From: CAZTVF01 sp964616985
GTDB taxonomy: Bacteria > Planctomycetota > Phycisphaerae > SM23-33
Direction of reading: 5' to 3'
DNA: 44,752 nucleotides
NCBI GenBank assembly: GCA_964616985.1
Contig: CAZTVF010000034.1
Span: forward strand, 1-44,752
Part shown: one piece after another, positions 1 through 9,319 of the stretch
Position numbering within the stretch: the first letter of the stretch is position 1
Layout: the number at the start of each line of letters is the position of its first letter
Program-made: the position numbers and the translations under genes
Notes under the pieces: model-generated
The model's input: only the letters and a program-made list of their open reading frames with translations
Told to the model about the DNA's origin: nothing
The model's database searches: none

Positions 1-2
1 CC

Positions 3-752
<750 letters not shown>

Positions 753-783
753 GATCACTGGACGCCGAAAGCGGATTGATCGC

Positions 784-1392
784 GTGCATTATCATGACAT
801 AGCCGCACTGGCCGTCGGACTGGGCATGGACGCCATGAGCGTCTGTGCGTCCATCGGCGTCAAATGGCACGGAGCCCGTCAGAAGTTCCGCCTCTCGTTC
901 CACATGGGGCTCTTCCAGTTCTTCATGCCCATCCTGGGCTGGCTGGCGGGGCAGGAACTGGCGAGGTACATCGCCGGCGTGGGCAAGTACATCGCGGCGG
1001 TCCTGGTCATCGGCATCGGCGCCAAGATGCTGTACGAAGCCATCAAATCGCATCCCGGCGGCGCGGCCGAGGGCGCGGAACACGCCATCGAACACCAACT
1101 GCACATGCACCCCAAGGATCCCACCCGGGGGTGGTCGCTGGTGGTCCTGTCGGTGGCGACAAGCATCGACGCCCTGGTGGCCGGCTTCGCCCTGGGCGTC
1201 GACGTCCGGGGCGCTGCGGCCGAGGGCGCGGGCATCTGGATCGCCAGCGTCATCATCGGGGTCGTCGCCGCGGCCATGTCGCTGTTCGGCGTGATCGTCG
1301 GCCGCCGCCTGGGGCAAGCCTTCGGCCGTCGCGCGGAATTCGCCGGCGCGATCGTCCTGATCCTGCTGGGGGCGAGCTTCGTGGCGTTCTAG
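784..1392 (+). CDS. mntP: Manganese efflux pump MntP
   Basis: A 202-residue, six-helix inner-membrane protein of the MntP family (formerly DUF204), which exports Mn(II). The family has two related halves, each with a conserved Asp in a membrane helix: here GMDAMSVCASIG near residue 16 and ATSIDALVAGFALGV near residue 130. The length is normal for the family, plus a slightly longer His-rich cytoplasmic loop between the halves (HAIEHQLHMHP), which might touch metal. The start is GTG; the first in-frame ATG would remove part of helix 1, so GTG is preferred. No yybP-ykoY-like leader can fit in the 31-bp gap upstream, so regulation is probably shared with the upstream gene or internal to it. Confidence 0.88.
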   Translation: MHYHDIAALAVGLGMDAMSVCASIGVKWHGARQKFRLSFHMGLFQFFMPILGWLAGQELARYIAGVGKYIAAVLVIGIGAKMLYEAIKSHPGGAAEGAEHAIEHQLHMHPKDPTRGWSLVVLSVATSIDALVAGFALGVDVRGAAAEGAGIWIASVIIGVVAAAMSLFGVIVGRRLGQAFGRRAEFAGAIVLILLGASFVAF

Positions 1393-1774
1393 GGAGTGGG
1401 CGGCCGCCACGCGATGTGCGCAAAAACACAGTCGGAGCAGAAAGTACTTCTTTTGAGGTGGCGTTTCGACTTTTGTCTTTTGGGGCCTCGGTTTTACCGC
1501 CTTTGATCTTTCGATCTCCAGCCTTCAAACCTCGGCTTCGTTGACATCGATCTTTTTGTCCTCACGCCCCAGGCTTTTTCACCTCTTTGCCTGGCTTTCG
1601 GACTTGTGCTTTCTGCTTCGGCTTAATGAATAGTAGCCCTGGCCATCGAGGAATCCAAATCCGGCACAGAATTTTCAACGAGTATTGACGTGAATCCTGG
1701 ATCCTCGCATCTGGCCCGTTGTTGGGCCAGTGGCCAAAGGCAGCGAGAGCTGAGCGTTCCGTGACCGGCTACGG
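1393..1774. other. Intergenic region between convergent genes, no gene seen
   Basis: This 382-bp gap separates the convergent ends of mntP and the TPR/HEAT gene. It is visibly less GC-rich than its surroundings; the plus strand is pyrimidine-rich with many TTT-C clusters between about 1440 and 1620. No reading frame here has a ribosome site or recognisable motif. A small perfect hairpin (CTGGCCC, 6-nt loop, GGGCCAG) lies at 1711-1730 without a following T-run, so it is at best a weak bidirectional end signal. It may be decayed repeat sequence. Confidence 0.5.
1711..1730. repeat. Small inverted repeat between convergent genes
   Basis: Perfect 7-bp stem CTGGCCC/GGGCCAG around a GTTGTT loop, 45 bp beyond the stop of the TPR/HEAT gene. 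It lacks the U-run of an intrinsic terminator. It could still pause transcription from either side, which is an inference from position only. Confidence 0.35.
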
Positions 1775-4117
1775 CTACTTCTTCTTGGGCTTGAGGAAAA
1801 GCGACGCCATGGCGCGGACGTTCTCATCGGCGTCGCTGGCGAGGAATTCCAGAACCGGCGATTGGCCGGGAAGCCCGCTGGCCCCCAGCAACTCGGCCAT
1901 GCGCATGCGCACCAGCGGCGAAGGGTCCTGCACCCAGTCGGCGAGCAGGGACAGTGCCTTATCGGTCAAGGGCACGTCCTGCATGGCCGCGAGCATCTGT
2001 GCCCGCACGACGGGCTGACGGTCCTTCATGGCCTCGCGCATCATCGACAGCAGCACGGGGCGCGAGATCACGGTCGTCAGCGGGCGCTGGATCTCCAGGC
2101 GATTCTGCTCCCAGCGGCTGGCCATCAGCAGCAGCGAAGATATCTGGCGGGCGGTGAGCATCTTCTGCGCCTCCGTGCCGTGGCGCAGGTTGTGCAGCAT
2201 CACGCCCAGCGTCTGCTCATAGGCCTGCTTCCAGTCCTCGAGCTTGTCGGGGTTGAAGTCGTTCAGCAGGTTCGTACGGATGATCGTCGCCGGCGTGATG
2301 GCCACCTTGGGCAGCGAGCTGTAAAACTTCTCGCCATATTGCACCGGGTTGAGCACGCCGCTGACCACCACGCGCAGGTCCTCCACCGGACGGCTGGAGA
2401 GGAAATCCTGCACCTCGCCGGTGTTGATGTCGATGGTGGTCTGGATGCTCTGCCCCGGGGCGAGATACCGCGGGGCCGGCCAGTCGCCGATGGGCAGATT
2501 GACGAAGGCGTCCTTGACGCCCGGCAGCATGACCGAGAGGCTCATCTGCGGATCGACGATTCCCCACTCCCCCAGCGGCAGATCGATGGCGCCAACGTTC
2601 GACAGCACCACGCGAATCTCCACCGGCTCGCACGGCAGGACGCGGTCCTTGACCGCCTTGAGCTCGAGCTTGATGAACTTCTCCGGGGCCAGCCCCAGTT
2701 CCAGGTACCGCATATCGAACTGCTCCACCAGTTGCCGGGCCTCGGCAGAACCCTTCAAGGGGGGCAGTTCCACGGCGTACTTGGCCGCCATCGCGGCCAG
2801 CTGGCGATAGGCCGGGCCGCTGCGACTGATGGTGGCGCCCTGCAGCAGGACCTGTCGCCCGCGGGCGACGTTGTTGTGATCCAGGTAATAGCGGGCGAGG
2901 AACAGCGCGGCGTACACGTCGCCCCGCGCCAGGGGCACGAGCCTCTTCTCGCCGTCGGCGGCCTTCTCGCTGCCCAGTTCAGCCACGCCCAGGATCCGCT
3001 GGATCACCGGGTCGTCCGGCTCCTGCCGGAAGGCCTCGCGGGCCAGGGCCAGGGCCTCCTTGGGCTTGGGCATCGTGAGCAGATAGAACCACGCAAGATC
3101 GCGATTGTAGGCCAGCGTCGGCGCCGTGGTCGAGCCGCTCTCGCGGTTCTTCAGCGTGGATTCCATGTCGGCGATCAGCTCTTTGCTCTTGGACTCCTCG
3201 CCCATGCCGCGGTAGGTCTCGATCAGCAGCGACCGCAGATCGGCACTGCCGGACGCGCGGTCGAGGGCGGGCTTGAGGATGACCGACGCCTTGCGGAATT
3301 GGCCGGCGTCCAGCAGAGCGTTGCAGTAAGGCAGGATCAGGGGGGCCTGGGCGGCCTCGGGGTCGTTGCCCTGCCCCGCCAGTTCCCAGACGTAGTCATA
3401 GAACGTCAGGGCGTTGGCATGAAGGCCAAGTTCACCCAGCAGGGCTGCCGGGGCCATGGCAAGTTCGGTGTTTCGCGGGTTGCCGCGAAGGATGGCCAGC
3501 ATCCCGCCGATGCGGTCGACGGGCGTGGGATCGCTCTTGAACGCCAGCACCCCGTTGACGGCCGCGGGATTGTACGGGTCCAGGCGAAGGGCCTCTTCGT
3601 AGGCATGCCGGTGCGGAATCTCCTCCCCCTGCCCCTTGAGGACGCGGGCGAGGTTCACCAGGGCCTCGGCGCGGATCGCATCGCTGAGATCCTTGCGCTG
3701 GGCCAGGCCGGAGAGGAATTGGATTCGGAGTGAGGCATTTTGCAGCGTGTCGAGGCTCAGGCGGATCCATCGCAGGGCCAGCAGATAGTCCTGGCCGCTG
3801 TTCTGAAGGCAGACGCCCAGGGCGCGGGCGGTTTCGGCGGGCTTGTCCTGGCTCTGGTAGATCCCGGCCAGGAGGGCGTTGATCACGGGCGAGCACGGAT
3901 CGAGGCGGTCGGCGTATTTAGACAACACCACCAGGCGCCCGGCTCGTGCGGGCGTCTGGTGGGTGTCGTAAACCAGCGATTGTGCGGACTTGACGAGGCT
4001 GGCAGCGGCCAGCTTCTGCGTCTCGGTGGGAGCGGAAGCCGCTACGCCAGGATTGTCCTGTGCGTAAGCGGCCGCCGCCCAACACCAGATACTCAGACAA
4101 AGAACCGCCTTGTTCAT
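1775..4117 (-). CDS. Secreted TPR-like protein with C-terminal HEAT-like repeats
   Basis: A 780-residue exported protein. The start at 4117 (MNKAVLCLSIW) gives a clean signal peptide ending around AAAAYAQ; an upstream in-frame start at 4132 would add five polar residues before it. Residues of roughly 90 to 450 read as tetratricopeptide-type helical pairs (for example HAYEEALRLDPYNPAAVNG and ALALAREAFRQEPDDPV). A beta-rich middle section (about 500-600) follows, and the C-terminus has HEAT-like helices (VVRAQMLAAMQDV, SPLVRMRMAELLGASG). Such repeats are protein-binding scaffolds; no catalytic motif is visible. It is the last gene of the run that begins at the kinase gene near 9053 and lies 36 bp after the HtrA-like gene, so a role with that secreted protein in envelope quality control is an inference. 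Confidence 0.72.
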   Translation of the reverse strand: MNKAVLCLSIWCWAAAAYAQDNPGVAASAPTETQKLAAASLVKSAQSLVYDTHQTPARAGRLVVLSKYADRLDPCSPVINALLAGIYQSQDKPAETARALGVCLQNSGQDYLLALRWIRLSLDTLQNASLRIQFLSGLAQRKDLSDAIRAEALVNLARVLKGQGEEIPHRHAYEEALRLDPYNPAAVNGVLAFKSDPTPVDRIGGMLAILRGNPRNTELAMAPAALLGELGLHANALTFYDYVWELAGQGNDPEAAQAPLILPYCNALLDAGQFRKASVILKPALDRASGSADLRSLLIETYRGMGEESKSKELIADMESTLKNRESGSTTAPTLAYNRDLAWFYLLTMPKPKEALALAREAFRQEPDDPVIQRILGVAELGSEKAADGEKRLVPLARGDVYAALFLARYYLDHNNVARGRQVLLQGATISRSGPAYRQLAAMAAKYAVELPPLKGSAEARQLVEQFDMRYLELGLAPEKFIKLELKAVKDRVLPCEPVEIRVVLSNVGAIDLPLGEWGIVDPQMSLSVMLPGVKDAFVNLPIGDWPAPRYLAPGQSIQTTIDINTGEVQDFLSSRPVEDLRVVVSGVLNPVQYGEKFYSSLPKVAITPATIIRTNLLNDFNPDKLEDWKQAYEQTLGVMLHNLRHGTEAQKMLTARQISSLLLMASRWEQNRLEIQRPLTTVISRPVLLSMMREAMKDRQPVVRAQMLAAMQDVPLTDKALSLLADWVQDPSPLVRMRMAELLGASGLPGQSPVLEFLASDADENVRAMASLFLKPKKK

Positions 4118-4153
4118 TGATTGCCCCGGCAAGTGCCGGACATTCTAGCGCAA

Positions 4154-5644
4154 TTACCGCGTCTCAGCGGCCGGAACGATCGAGATGCTCTGGTTCGAGT
4201 CACCGCGACGAACGACGACCGTGATGGCCTCGCCGGCGCGCAACGTGGCGAGCTTGCCCTCAACGGCCTTCTCGAACTCGTCCTTCGTGGTGACGGGCTT
4301 GCCGTCAACCTGGACCACGAGGTCAGGCTGCGGGTCGGTCTTGATGCCGGAGATGGCGGCCGGGCCACCATTGACCGTGCCGACGACATACAGGCCGGCC
4401 TGGGTGCCCGTGGGGCTGTTGTCCATGTACTTGTCCAATTCGACCTTCTCGCGAACGATCAGGCCCAGACGCTTGGCGAACGCGCGGGGGGCTTCGTCAG
4501 GACGCTTGGGGGTGGCCTCGGCGACGACTTCGATCTCACGGGCCTCGGTGGCGCCACGGACGTAGGTCAGCTTGACCTTCTCGCCGATGGGGGTCCGCAT
4601 GAGCTGACGAACGAAGTTCAACATCGTCAGTTCCGGGGTGGCCAGCTTGGTCAGTTCCTTGCCGTTGATCTTGGTGATGAAATCGCCGTCCTTGAGGCCC
4701 TGGCCCTTGGCGTCGGCCGGGGTGCCCGGGATGACCTTGCCAACCATGACGGCCGGGGTGCCGAGCTTCAGCAGGTCGCCGGCGCCGGCGGGCAGGGTGG
4801 TGAAGTTCAGAACGCCGATCCACGGCAGGCGCTTCTCGGCCTGGGGCGGGCCCTGCAGGGCCGCACCGAACTCCTCAACCGGGACGAAGTACTGCGTTTC
4901 CTGCGACGAACGCATGCCGACATTGGCCTTGCCCTGACCACGGCCGCCCATGATCTCGACGGACGAGGGCAGCTGCTGCTGAACGATGCCGATGGCCTCG
5001 CCATTGGCGTTGAACACCGGCGAGCCGATCGCCGTCAGGGTGCCGCCGGTGACGTAGACCAGGTCGCCGGGGACGCGGAGCAGGGACGAAACGTAGGCGG
5101 TGCCGACGTACGGGGCGAAGCCCAGCGTCGGGTCCAGCAAACCGGCCGCGAAGACCTGCTTGCCCACGATCAGGTCGCTCTTGGCCGCGAACGTGATCGG
5201 CTTCCAGTCAACCTTGACGTTGGCATCGGCGATCGTCTCGATGTAAGCGATCGAGCTCTCGGGGTCGATGCCCAGGAAGGTCGCCTTGATCGGCTTGTCT
5301 GCGTGACCGGGGGCGATCACGTAGATCTCGCCGACCATCGACTTCTGGACGCGGGGGTCCAGAATCATGGTGATCAGCGTGGCCTTGCCATCCTGCACGC
5401 TCTTGACGATGGCCATGCCGGCGATATTGCCCGAACCGAAAATGTCATCCTTGATGGTGATCTGGATCATGGCCAGGCCGCTGGCGGCCTTGGCGGAAAT
5501 GTCGGCCAGAATCTTGCCTGTGCCTTCCAGACCTGCTGCTGCCGCCGGGGCGGCCGGGGGAGCCTTGGCGGTCCCTTGCGCCTGAACTGCGACCGAGCCG
5601 AAGGCTACAGTCATTCCCATCACCATTGCCAATAGCTTCTTCAT
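4154..5644 (-). CDS. Secreted HtrA/DegP-like protein, two PDZ domains, catalytic triad lost
   Basis: A 496-residue exported protein with the layout of HtrA: signal peptide 1-23 (MKKLLAMVMGM...VAVQAQ), trypsin-like beta-barrel region about 50-250, and two PDZ domains about 285-385 and 395-490. The start at 5644 is chosen because GAAAGGA stands just before it and the signal peptide follows at once. By eye alignment the catalytic positions are gone: the GNSGGPLF serine motif reads TAIGSPVF (Ser replaced by Ile), the aspartate segment DLALLK reads SIAYIE, and no NNHV histidine motif is present. The fold and PDZ ligand-binding seem kept, so it is more likely a chaperone or adaptor than a protease. 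It sits between lgt and the TPR/HEAT gene in one co-directional run. Confidence 0.75.
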   Translation of the reverse strand: MKKLLAMVMGMTVAFGSVAVQAQGTAKAPPAAPAAAAGLEGTGKILADISAKAASGLAMIQITIKDDIFGSGNIAGMAIVKSVQDGKATLITMILDPRVQKSMVGEIYVIAPGHADKPIKATFLGIDPESSIAYIETIADANVKVDWKPITFAAKSDLIVGKQVFAAGLLDPTLGFAPYVGTAYVSSLLRVPGDLVYVTGGTLTAIGSPVFNANGEAIGIVQQQLPSSVEIMGGRGQGKANVGMRSSQETQYFVPVEEFGAALQGPPQAEKRLPWIGVLNFTTLPAGAGDLLKLGTPAVMVGKVIPGTPADAKGQGLKDGDFITKINGKELTKLATPELTMLNFVRQLMRTPIGEKVKLTYVRGATEAREIEVVAEATPKRPDEAPRAFAKRLGLIVREKVELDKYMDNSPTGTQAGLYVVGTVNGGPAAISGIKTDPQPDLVVQVDGKPVTTKDEFEKAVEGKLATLRAGEAITVVVRRGDSNQSISIVPAAETR

Positions 5645-5726
5645 CTCAACGATCCTTTCAGTGATTACCATGTTTCCTGCCCTGCTTGCCGGCATGCAGG
5701 CGTCCATTAAAACTACCCAGTTCGGT

Positions 5727-7097
5727 CTATGCCTGGCGCTGCGACCAGATCGGCCCTGCCGATGCCGGCAACCTTCGCAGACCAAGCCACATTACGATAC
5801 CTACTACGACTACGACCGCTGACGTGACCTGGTTATGCGTCAGTACCAGATTCGCCAGATTATGTTTATTATCGTCACGAATAGCCTCGAGGATGAACCT
5901 CGTGATCGGATAAAGCACCAATAGTAAGGCAAACACCTTCCCATCCCGGCGCCGCAGACGGTAGTACATCATCAGTAACCCTGCCAGGAGCAAGGCATTA
6001 ACGATGGCGATGGCCTGCGACGGCTTCACCGGCAGACTCTTGGTTTTCGCCGCCAGCGAGTACAAATCTTCCTGCAGATAAGCGTTGGCTTTCTGGTATT
6101 GCTCCGCCGTCAATGCCCCATCGGGCGAAGTGCCGAACTTCTGCAACAGCATGTGCTTGCGTGCCTGGAGGTACGCCCACGCATCGTCAAAATCGATCTG
6201 CCCGCCCGAGGCGCTGCACTCGGCGCAGCGGAATCGCATCGCGTCGTCCCACATCTCGCTGCCGCGGAGGAAACCGCCGCCGGCCGCCAGCGCCCTGTTC
6301 CACCGATCGTAGTTGACCATCCCGTCGTCATCGGCCATCTGCTCGAACAAGCGGCGAGCGTCCTCCGTGCCGCCGAACATCACCGCCAGCTGGTCGCCCG
6401 ACAAGGGCCCGTGGAGGAACCGCGGCGAGTGCGGGTGAGCGCCCTGTACGCCGATGCACATCAGGCGGTCATCGACATAGCCGGGCGGGAACAGGTGGTT
6501 CTTGAGCTGATGGGCGAACACGGGCGAGGTCGCCTCGGTCCCGCTGGAGAACGGGCCGGGGCTGCCGTCGGTCTTGACCAGCGGCTGGGAGTACATGGGG
6601 AACTGGGTGCTCAGGGCCCACGAGCTTTCGGCGGGGCCGCCGAAGCAGCAGCCATTGAGCAGGCAGCCCGCCCGGCCGAACGCCAGGCCGATCATCAGGC
6701 TGACGGCGATGAGATCGAGATATCTACGGATTGACAATCGTTTGATGAGGAGATAGGCCACCACGAGCACGATGGCCCCGGCGATGCCGCCAAAGAAGAT
6801 CAGCCCGCCGGAGGAGACATCGAGCACCGCCGCCATCGTGTTGGGAGCCTTGGCAAAATCCTGCCATTTCTCGATGACGAAGGCGGCTCTCGCCCCGATC
6901 ACGCCGCCGATGAGTGACAGGATGCCGCAGGCCATCACCGCGTCAGGGTTCTCCCCCGTCCGCCGCGCCCGCCACTGGGCCAGGTAAATCCCGCACAGGA
7001 AGCCCAGCACGAGCATCAGCCCATAGCCGTAGACCCTCAGGGCGATCTCGCCGCCGAAGAGTCTCAGGAAGCCGAAGTCCATGATGATCTGCTGCAT
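5727..7097 (-). CDS. lgt: Prolipoprotein diacylglyceryl transferase with large periplasmic insert
   Basis: Lgt moves diacylglycerol from phosphatidylglycerol to the lipobox cysteine of prolipoproteins in the inner membrane. Hydrophobic segments occur at about 19-41, 55-75, 95-118, 128-142, 360-378 and 425-445. The conserved FGRAGCLLNGCCFGGP (about 140-155) matches the family signature with its essential Arg, and LPVKPSQ (355-361) matches the usual LPVHPTQ. At 456 residues it is much longer than the usual 260-300: about 200 residues lie between these two motifs, with two EF-hand-like stretches (ADDDGMVNYD near 256, SPDGALTAEQY near 324) and a CxxC. It starts 17 bp after panD ends. Two ATG codons are possible (7097 and 7082); I prefer the first because AAGG lies upstream. 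Confidence 0.87.
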   Translation of the reverse strand: MQQIIMDFGFLRLFGGEIALRVYGYGLMLVLGFLCGIYLAQWRARRTGENPDAVMACGILSLIGGVIGARAAFVIEKWQDFAKAPNTMAAVLDVSSGGLIFFGGIAGAIVLVVAYLLIKRLSIRRYLDLIAVSLMIGLAFGRAGCLLNGCCFGGPAESSWALSTQFPMYSQPLVKTDGSPGPFSSGTEATSPVFAHQLKNHLFPPGYVDDRLMCIGVQGAHPHSPRFLHGPLSGDQLAVMFGGTEDARRLFEQMADDDGMVNYDRWNRALAAGGGFLRGSEMWDDAMRFRCAECSASGGQIDFDDAWAYLQARKHMLLQKFGTSPDGALTAEQYQKANAYLQEDLYSLAAKTKSLPVKPSQAIAIVNALLLAGLLMMYYRLRRRDGKVFALLLVLYPITRFILEAIRDDNKHNLANLVLTHNQVTSAVVVVVGIVMWLGLRRLPASAGPIWSQRQA

Positions 7098-7114
7098 CGG
7101 GTGTTGAACCTTGC

Positions 7115-7471
7115 CTACAGCTTCTTTACGACGTGATTCTTATCGTCGACCAGAACGACGTTGGGTTGGAGCTTCTTCATTTCCTCGGGGGTGACGTAGG
7201 CGTGCCCCATGATGATGAGGCGGTCGCCGACGTGAACCAGCCGCGCGGCCGCGCCGTTCACGCAGACCGTGCCGCTGCCCCGGGGCCCTGCGACGACGTA
7301 GGTCTCGAACCTCGCCCCGTCGGCCAGGTCGGCCACCAGCACAAACTCGCCGGCCAGCATGCCGACGGCGTCCATGAGGTCTTCGTCAATGGTGATCGAG
7401 CCGATGTAATCGAGGTCGGCCTCGGTGACAGTGGCCCGGTGAATCTTGGCGCGCAACGCCTTCAGGAACAT
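7115..7471 (-). CDS. panD: Aspartate 1-decarboxylase PanD
   Basis: PanD decarboxylates L-aspartate to beta-alanine, the amine half of pantothenate. The 118-residue length is normal. The pro-enzyme self-cleaves at a Gly-Ser bond to make a pyruvoyl group; this bond is seen at G24-S25 in DYIGSITID. Other family features are the N-terminal KIHRATVTEADL, the ENG-equivalent VNGAAARLVHVGD and the C-terminal GHAYVTPEEM. It lies 68 bp after panC, so both pantothenate-branch genes are in one transcript, here followed by lgt. No PanZ/PanM maturation factor is visible in the window. Confidence 0.95.
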   Translation of the reverse strand: MFLKALRAKIHRATVTEADLDYIGSITIDEDLMDAVGMLAGEFVLVADLADGARFETYVVAGPRGSGTVCVNGAAARLVHVGDRLIIMGHAYVTPEEMKKLQPNVVLVDDKNHVVKKL

Positions 7472-7539
7472 CGCTATTAGTCCTTCCTTATCGACCTTCT
7501 GAAAAACCCGGCGGTTTGGCGATGAAAGGGCAACTTCCG

Positions 7540-8391
7540 CTAACCGTTCACCAGGATGTTGTCGATCAAACGTGCCCGGCCGATCCTTACTGCGACCGCG
7601 ATCAAAACCGACGTGGTTGTTGCTTGTACGTCCGCCAACGTCGCAGGATCGGTGATTTTTATATAATTTATCTCCCCCGCCGGCGCTCGCCGGGCCAGGT
7701 GAGACTGGATCAGTTCAGACACCTCGGCCGCCGGCGGCCGGCGCTCGGCGATTGCGGCCGCCGCCGCCTGCAGGGATTCGTACAACGCCGGTGCCTGCGC
7801 CCGCTCGGCGGGCGCGAGGTACGCGTTGCGGCTGGACATCGCCAGCCCGTCCGCCTCGCGGACGGTCGGGCAGACGACGACGCGGACGGGAATGTCCAGG
7901 TCCGCCACCATGCGGCGGATCACCACCGTCTGCTGGAAATCCTTGGCCCCGAAGAACGCCTGGTCCGGCTGCACGATGTTGAACAGCTTGGCCACCACCG
8001 TGCACACACCCGTGAAGTGCCCGGGGCGATCGGCCCCGCAGAGGTGCTGGTCGAGGCCCTGCACGCTCACGCGGGTGAGCACATCGCCGGCGGGGTACAT
8101 TTCCTCCACCGAGGGCATGAAGATCAGCTTGGCCCCGGCGCGGCGGCAGAGGTCCTCGTCGGCCTGCGGCGTGCGGGGGTACTTGCCGAAGTCTTCGCTG
8201 GGGCCGAACTGGATGGGGTTGACGAAGATGCTGACGACGACAAAGTCGGTGGCCTCGCGGGCCTGCTCGACCAAGCTGCCGTGCCCGGCGTGCAGGGCGC
8301 CCATCGTGGGCACAAACCCGATGGTCTTGCCCGAATTCCGCGCCCTGGACACCAGGCGCCGCACGTCAGAAATCTTTGTTACGACTTCCAT
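7540..8391 (-). CDS. panC: Pantothenate synthetase PanC
   Basis: PanC joins pantoate and beta-alanine with ATP to form pantothenate. The 283-residue protein is full length. The nucleotide-binding HIGH-like motif PTMGALHAGH is at 28-37. VVSIFVNPIQFGPSEDFGKYPRT is the conserved pantoate-site region, FFGAKDFQQ follows, and MSSRN represents the KMSKS-like loop near residue 190. It is followed by panD after 68 bp and preceded by a deoxynucleoside-kinase-like gene after 65 bp, all on the minus strand. panB, the third gene of the branch, is not in this window. Confidence 0.95.
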   Translation of the reverse strand: MEVVTKISDVRRLVSRARNSGKTIGFVPTMGALHAGHGSLVEQAREATDFVVVSIFVNPIQFGPSEDFGKYPRTPQADEDLCRRAGAKLIFMPSVEEMYPAGDVLTRVSVQGLDQHLCGADRPGHFTGVCTVVAKLFNIVQPDQAFFGAKDFQQTVVIRRMVADLDIPVRVVVCPTVREADGLAMSSRNAYLAPAERAQAPALYESLQAAAAAIAERRPPAAEVSELIQSHLARRAPAGEINYIKITDPATLADVQATTTSVLIAVAVRIGRARLIDNILVNG

Positions 8392-8456
8392 AGCTCTTCC
8401 GTTCCCGATCCATGGGTACTGAGGGTCCCGGCCGGCCGGGCCACCTCACAGCGTCA

Positions 8457-9053
8457 TCAACTCGCCAACGCCGCCCGCACGCGGGCGACGAGCGTCCGGC
8501 GCACGGCGGGCTGGCGGAAATCCTCGGCCCCGGCGTCCACCGCAACCACGGGGCAACGCGCGCCGGCGACCACGCGGCAGTACTCCTGCCTCATCGCCGC
8601 CAGAAAGGCCTCGTCCATCACCGACTCGAAGTCCCGCGCCCGCAGGCGAATCCGCTCCAGCAGCGTGTCCACCCCGGCATCGAGGTGTACGATCACATCC
8701 GGCGCATGCACGGCCTGCGCCACAGAGGCGGCGAGGGATTCATACGTTCTAAAGTCGGCATCGTCCAGCCGCTGGCGGGCGAAAATGCGATCCTGGCAGA
8801 ACCCGTAGTCGCTGACGAAGGTGCCGTCCTGCGGCCAAGTCTCGGCGGCCAGCTGTCTTGCACGCGACTGGAGGAAGAACACCTGGCTGGGCAGACGCGT
8901 GCTGGCCTGGCCGCTGTAAGAGTCGGCAAGATAGGGGTTATGGTCCCAATCCTCACGGATGAACCGGCCCGGCAGATCCTGGCAGAGAAGTGTGGCCAAG
9001 GTCGTTTTGCCCGCTGCCGGTGGGCCAACAATACTGATGAGTCTCGCGCTCAA
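8457..9053 (-). CDS. Deoxynucleoside kinase-like P-loop protein
   Basis: A 198-residue P-loop protein whose Walker A is GPPAAGKTT (10-18). The layout fits the deoxyadenosine/deoxyguanosine kinase family: an early REDW after the first strand, a helix FFLQSRARQL, a DYGFCQDRIFA segment standing for the DRSxxxD region, and VIVHLDAGVDTLLERIRLRARDFE, which is the usual RIxxRxRxxE lid motif. The enzyme would phosphorylate a deoxynucleoside with ATP. The start is a TTG at 9053: an in-frame stop lies just upstream and GAAGGA stands before it. It heads the panC-panD-lgt run. The exact substrate is uncertain. Confidence 0.7.
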   Translation of the reverse strand: MSARLISIVGPPAAGKTTLATLLCQDLPGRFIREDWDHNPYLADSYSGQASTRLPSQVFFLQSRARQLAAETWPQDGTFVSDYGFCQDRIFARQRLDDADFRTYESLAASVAQAVHAPDVIVHLDAGVDTLLERIRLRARDFESVMDEAFLAAMRQEYCRVVAGARCPVVAVDAGAEDFRQPAVRRTLVARVRAALAS

Positions 9054-9142
9054 GCCTCAATCCTTCGTCCTGCACCGCCCATCCATGGGCCGCAAAGTCT
9101 GCGTATTTTACCTATCCCATCCAGTCGCATGCAAGCGAAGAA

Positions 9143-9319
9143 GCTGCTATTTCAGGGCAATCGCATGTGCGGCTTTGCCAGTGGCGCGGGCATCTTGCCC
9201 GCGAGTGCCGCGGCCGTCCCGGCCGCGGAAACCACACATTCCGAGGGCGAGACGCCCTCGGCACTCGCGGGCGTGACGCCCGCGCCACTCTACATGCGAT
9301 CTCCCTGGCTGCTATTTCA
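9143..9319. mobile_element. Palindromic miniature element with terminal inverted repeats and 12-bp flanking duplication
   Basis: The core, 9153-9307, starts and ends with inverted repeats: CAGGGCAATCGCATGT (9153-9168) pairs with 9292-9307, 14 of 16 bases. Inside are four hairpins of the same style: GCGGGC...GCCCGC, CGCGGCC...GGCCGCG, CGAGGGC...GCCCTCG and GCGGGCG...CGCCCGC. The outer sequence GTGGCGCGGGC near 9181 also pairs with its complement near 9288, so the whole unit can fold into one cruciform. The 12-mer GCTGCTATTTCA occurs on both sides (9143-9154 and 9308-9319), as expected for a target-site duplication. No transposase is encoded, so a REP/MITE-like element moved in trans is inferred. 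Confidence 0.6.

Noticed and set aside
1862..3733. 623-codon plus-strand frame opposite the TPR/HEAT gene
   Set aside because: Composition is Arg/His/Gln/Leu-rich without motifs, as usual for an antisense shadow; the minus-strand gene has a signal peptide and repeats.
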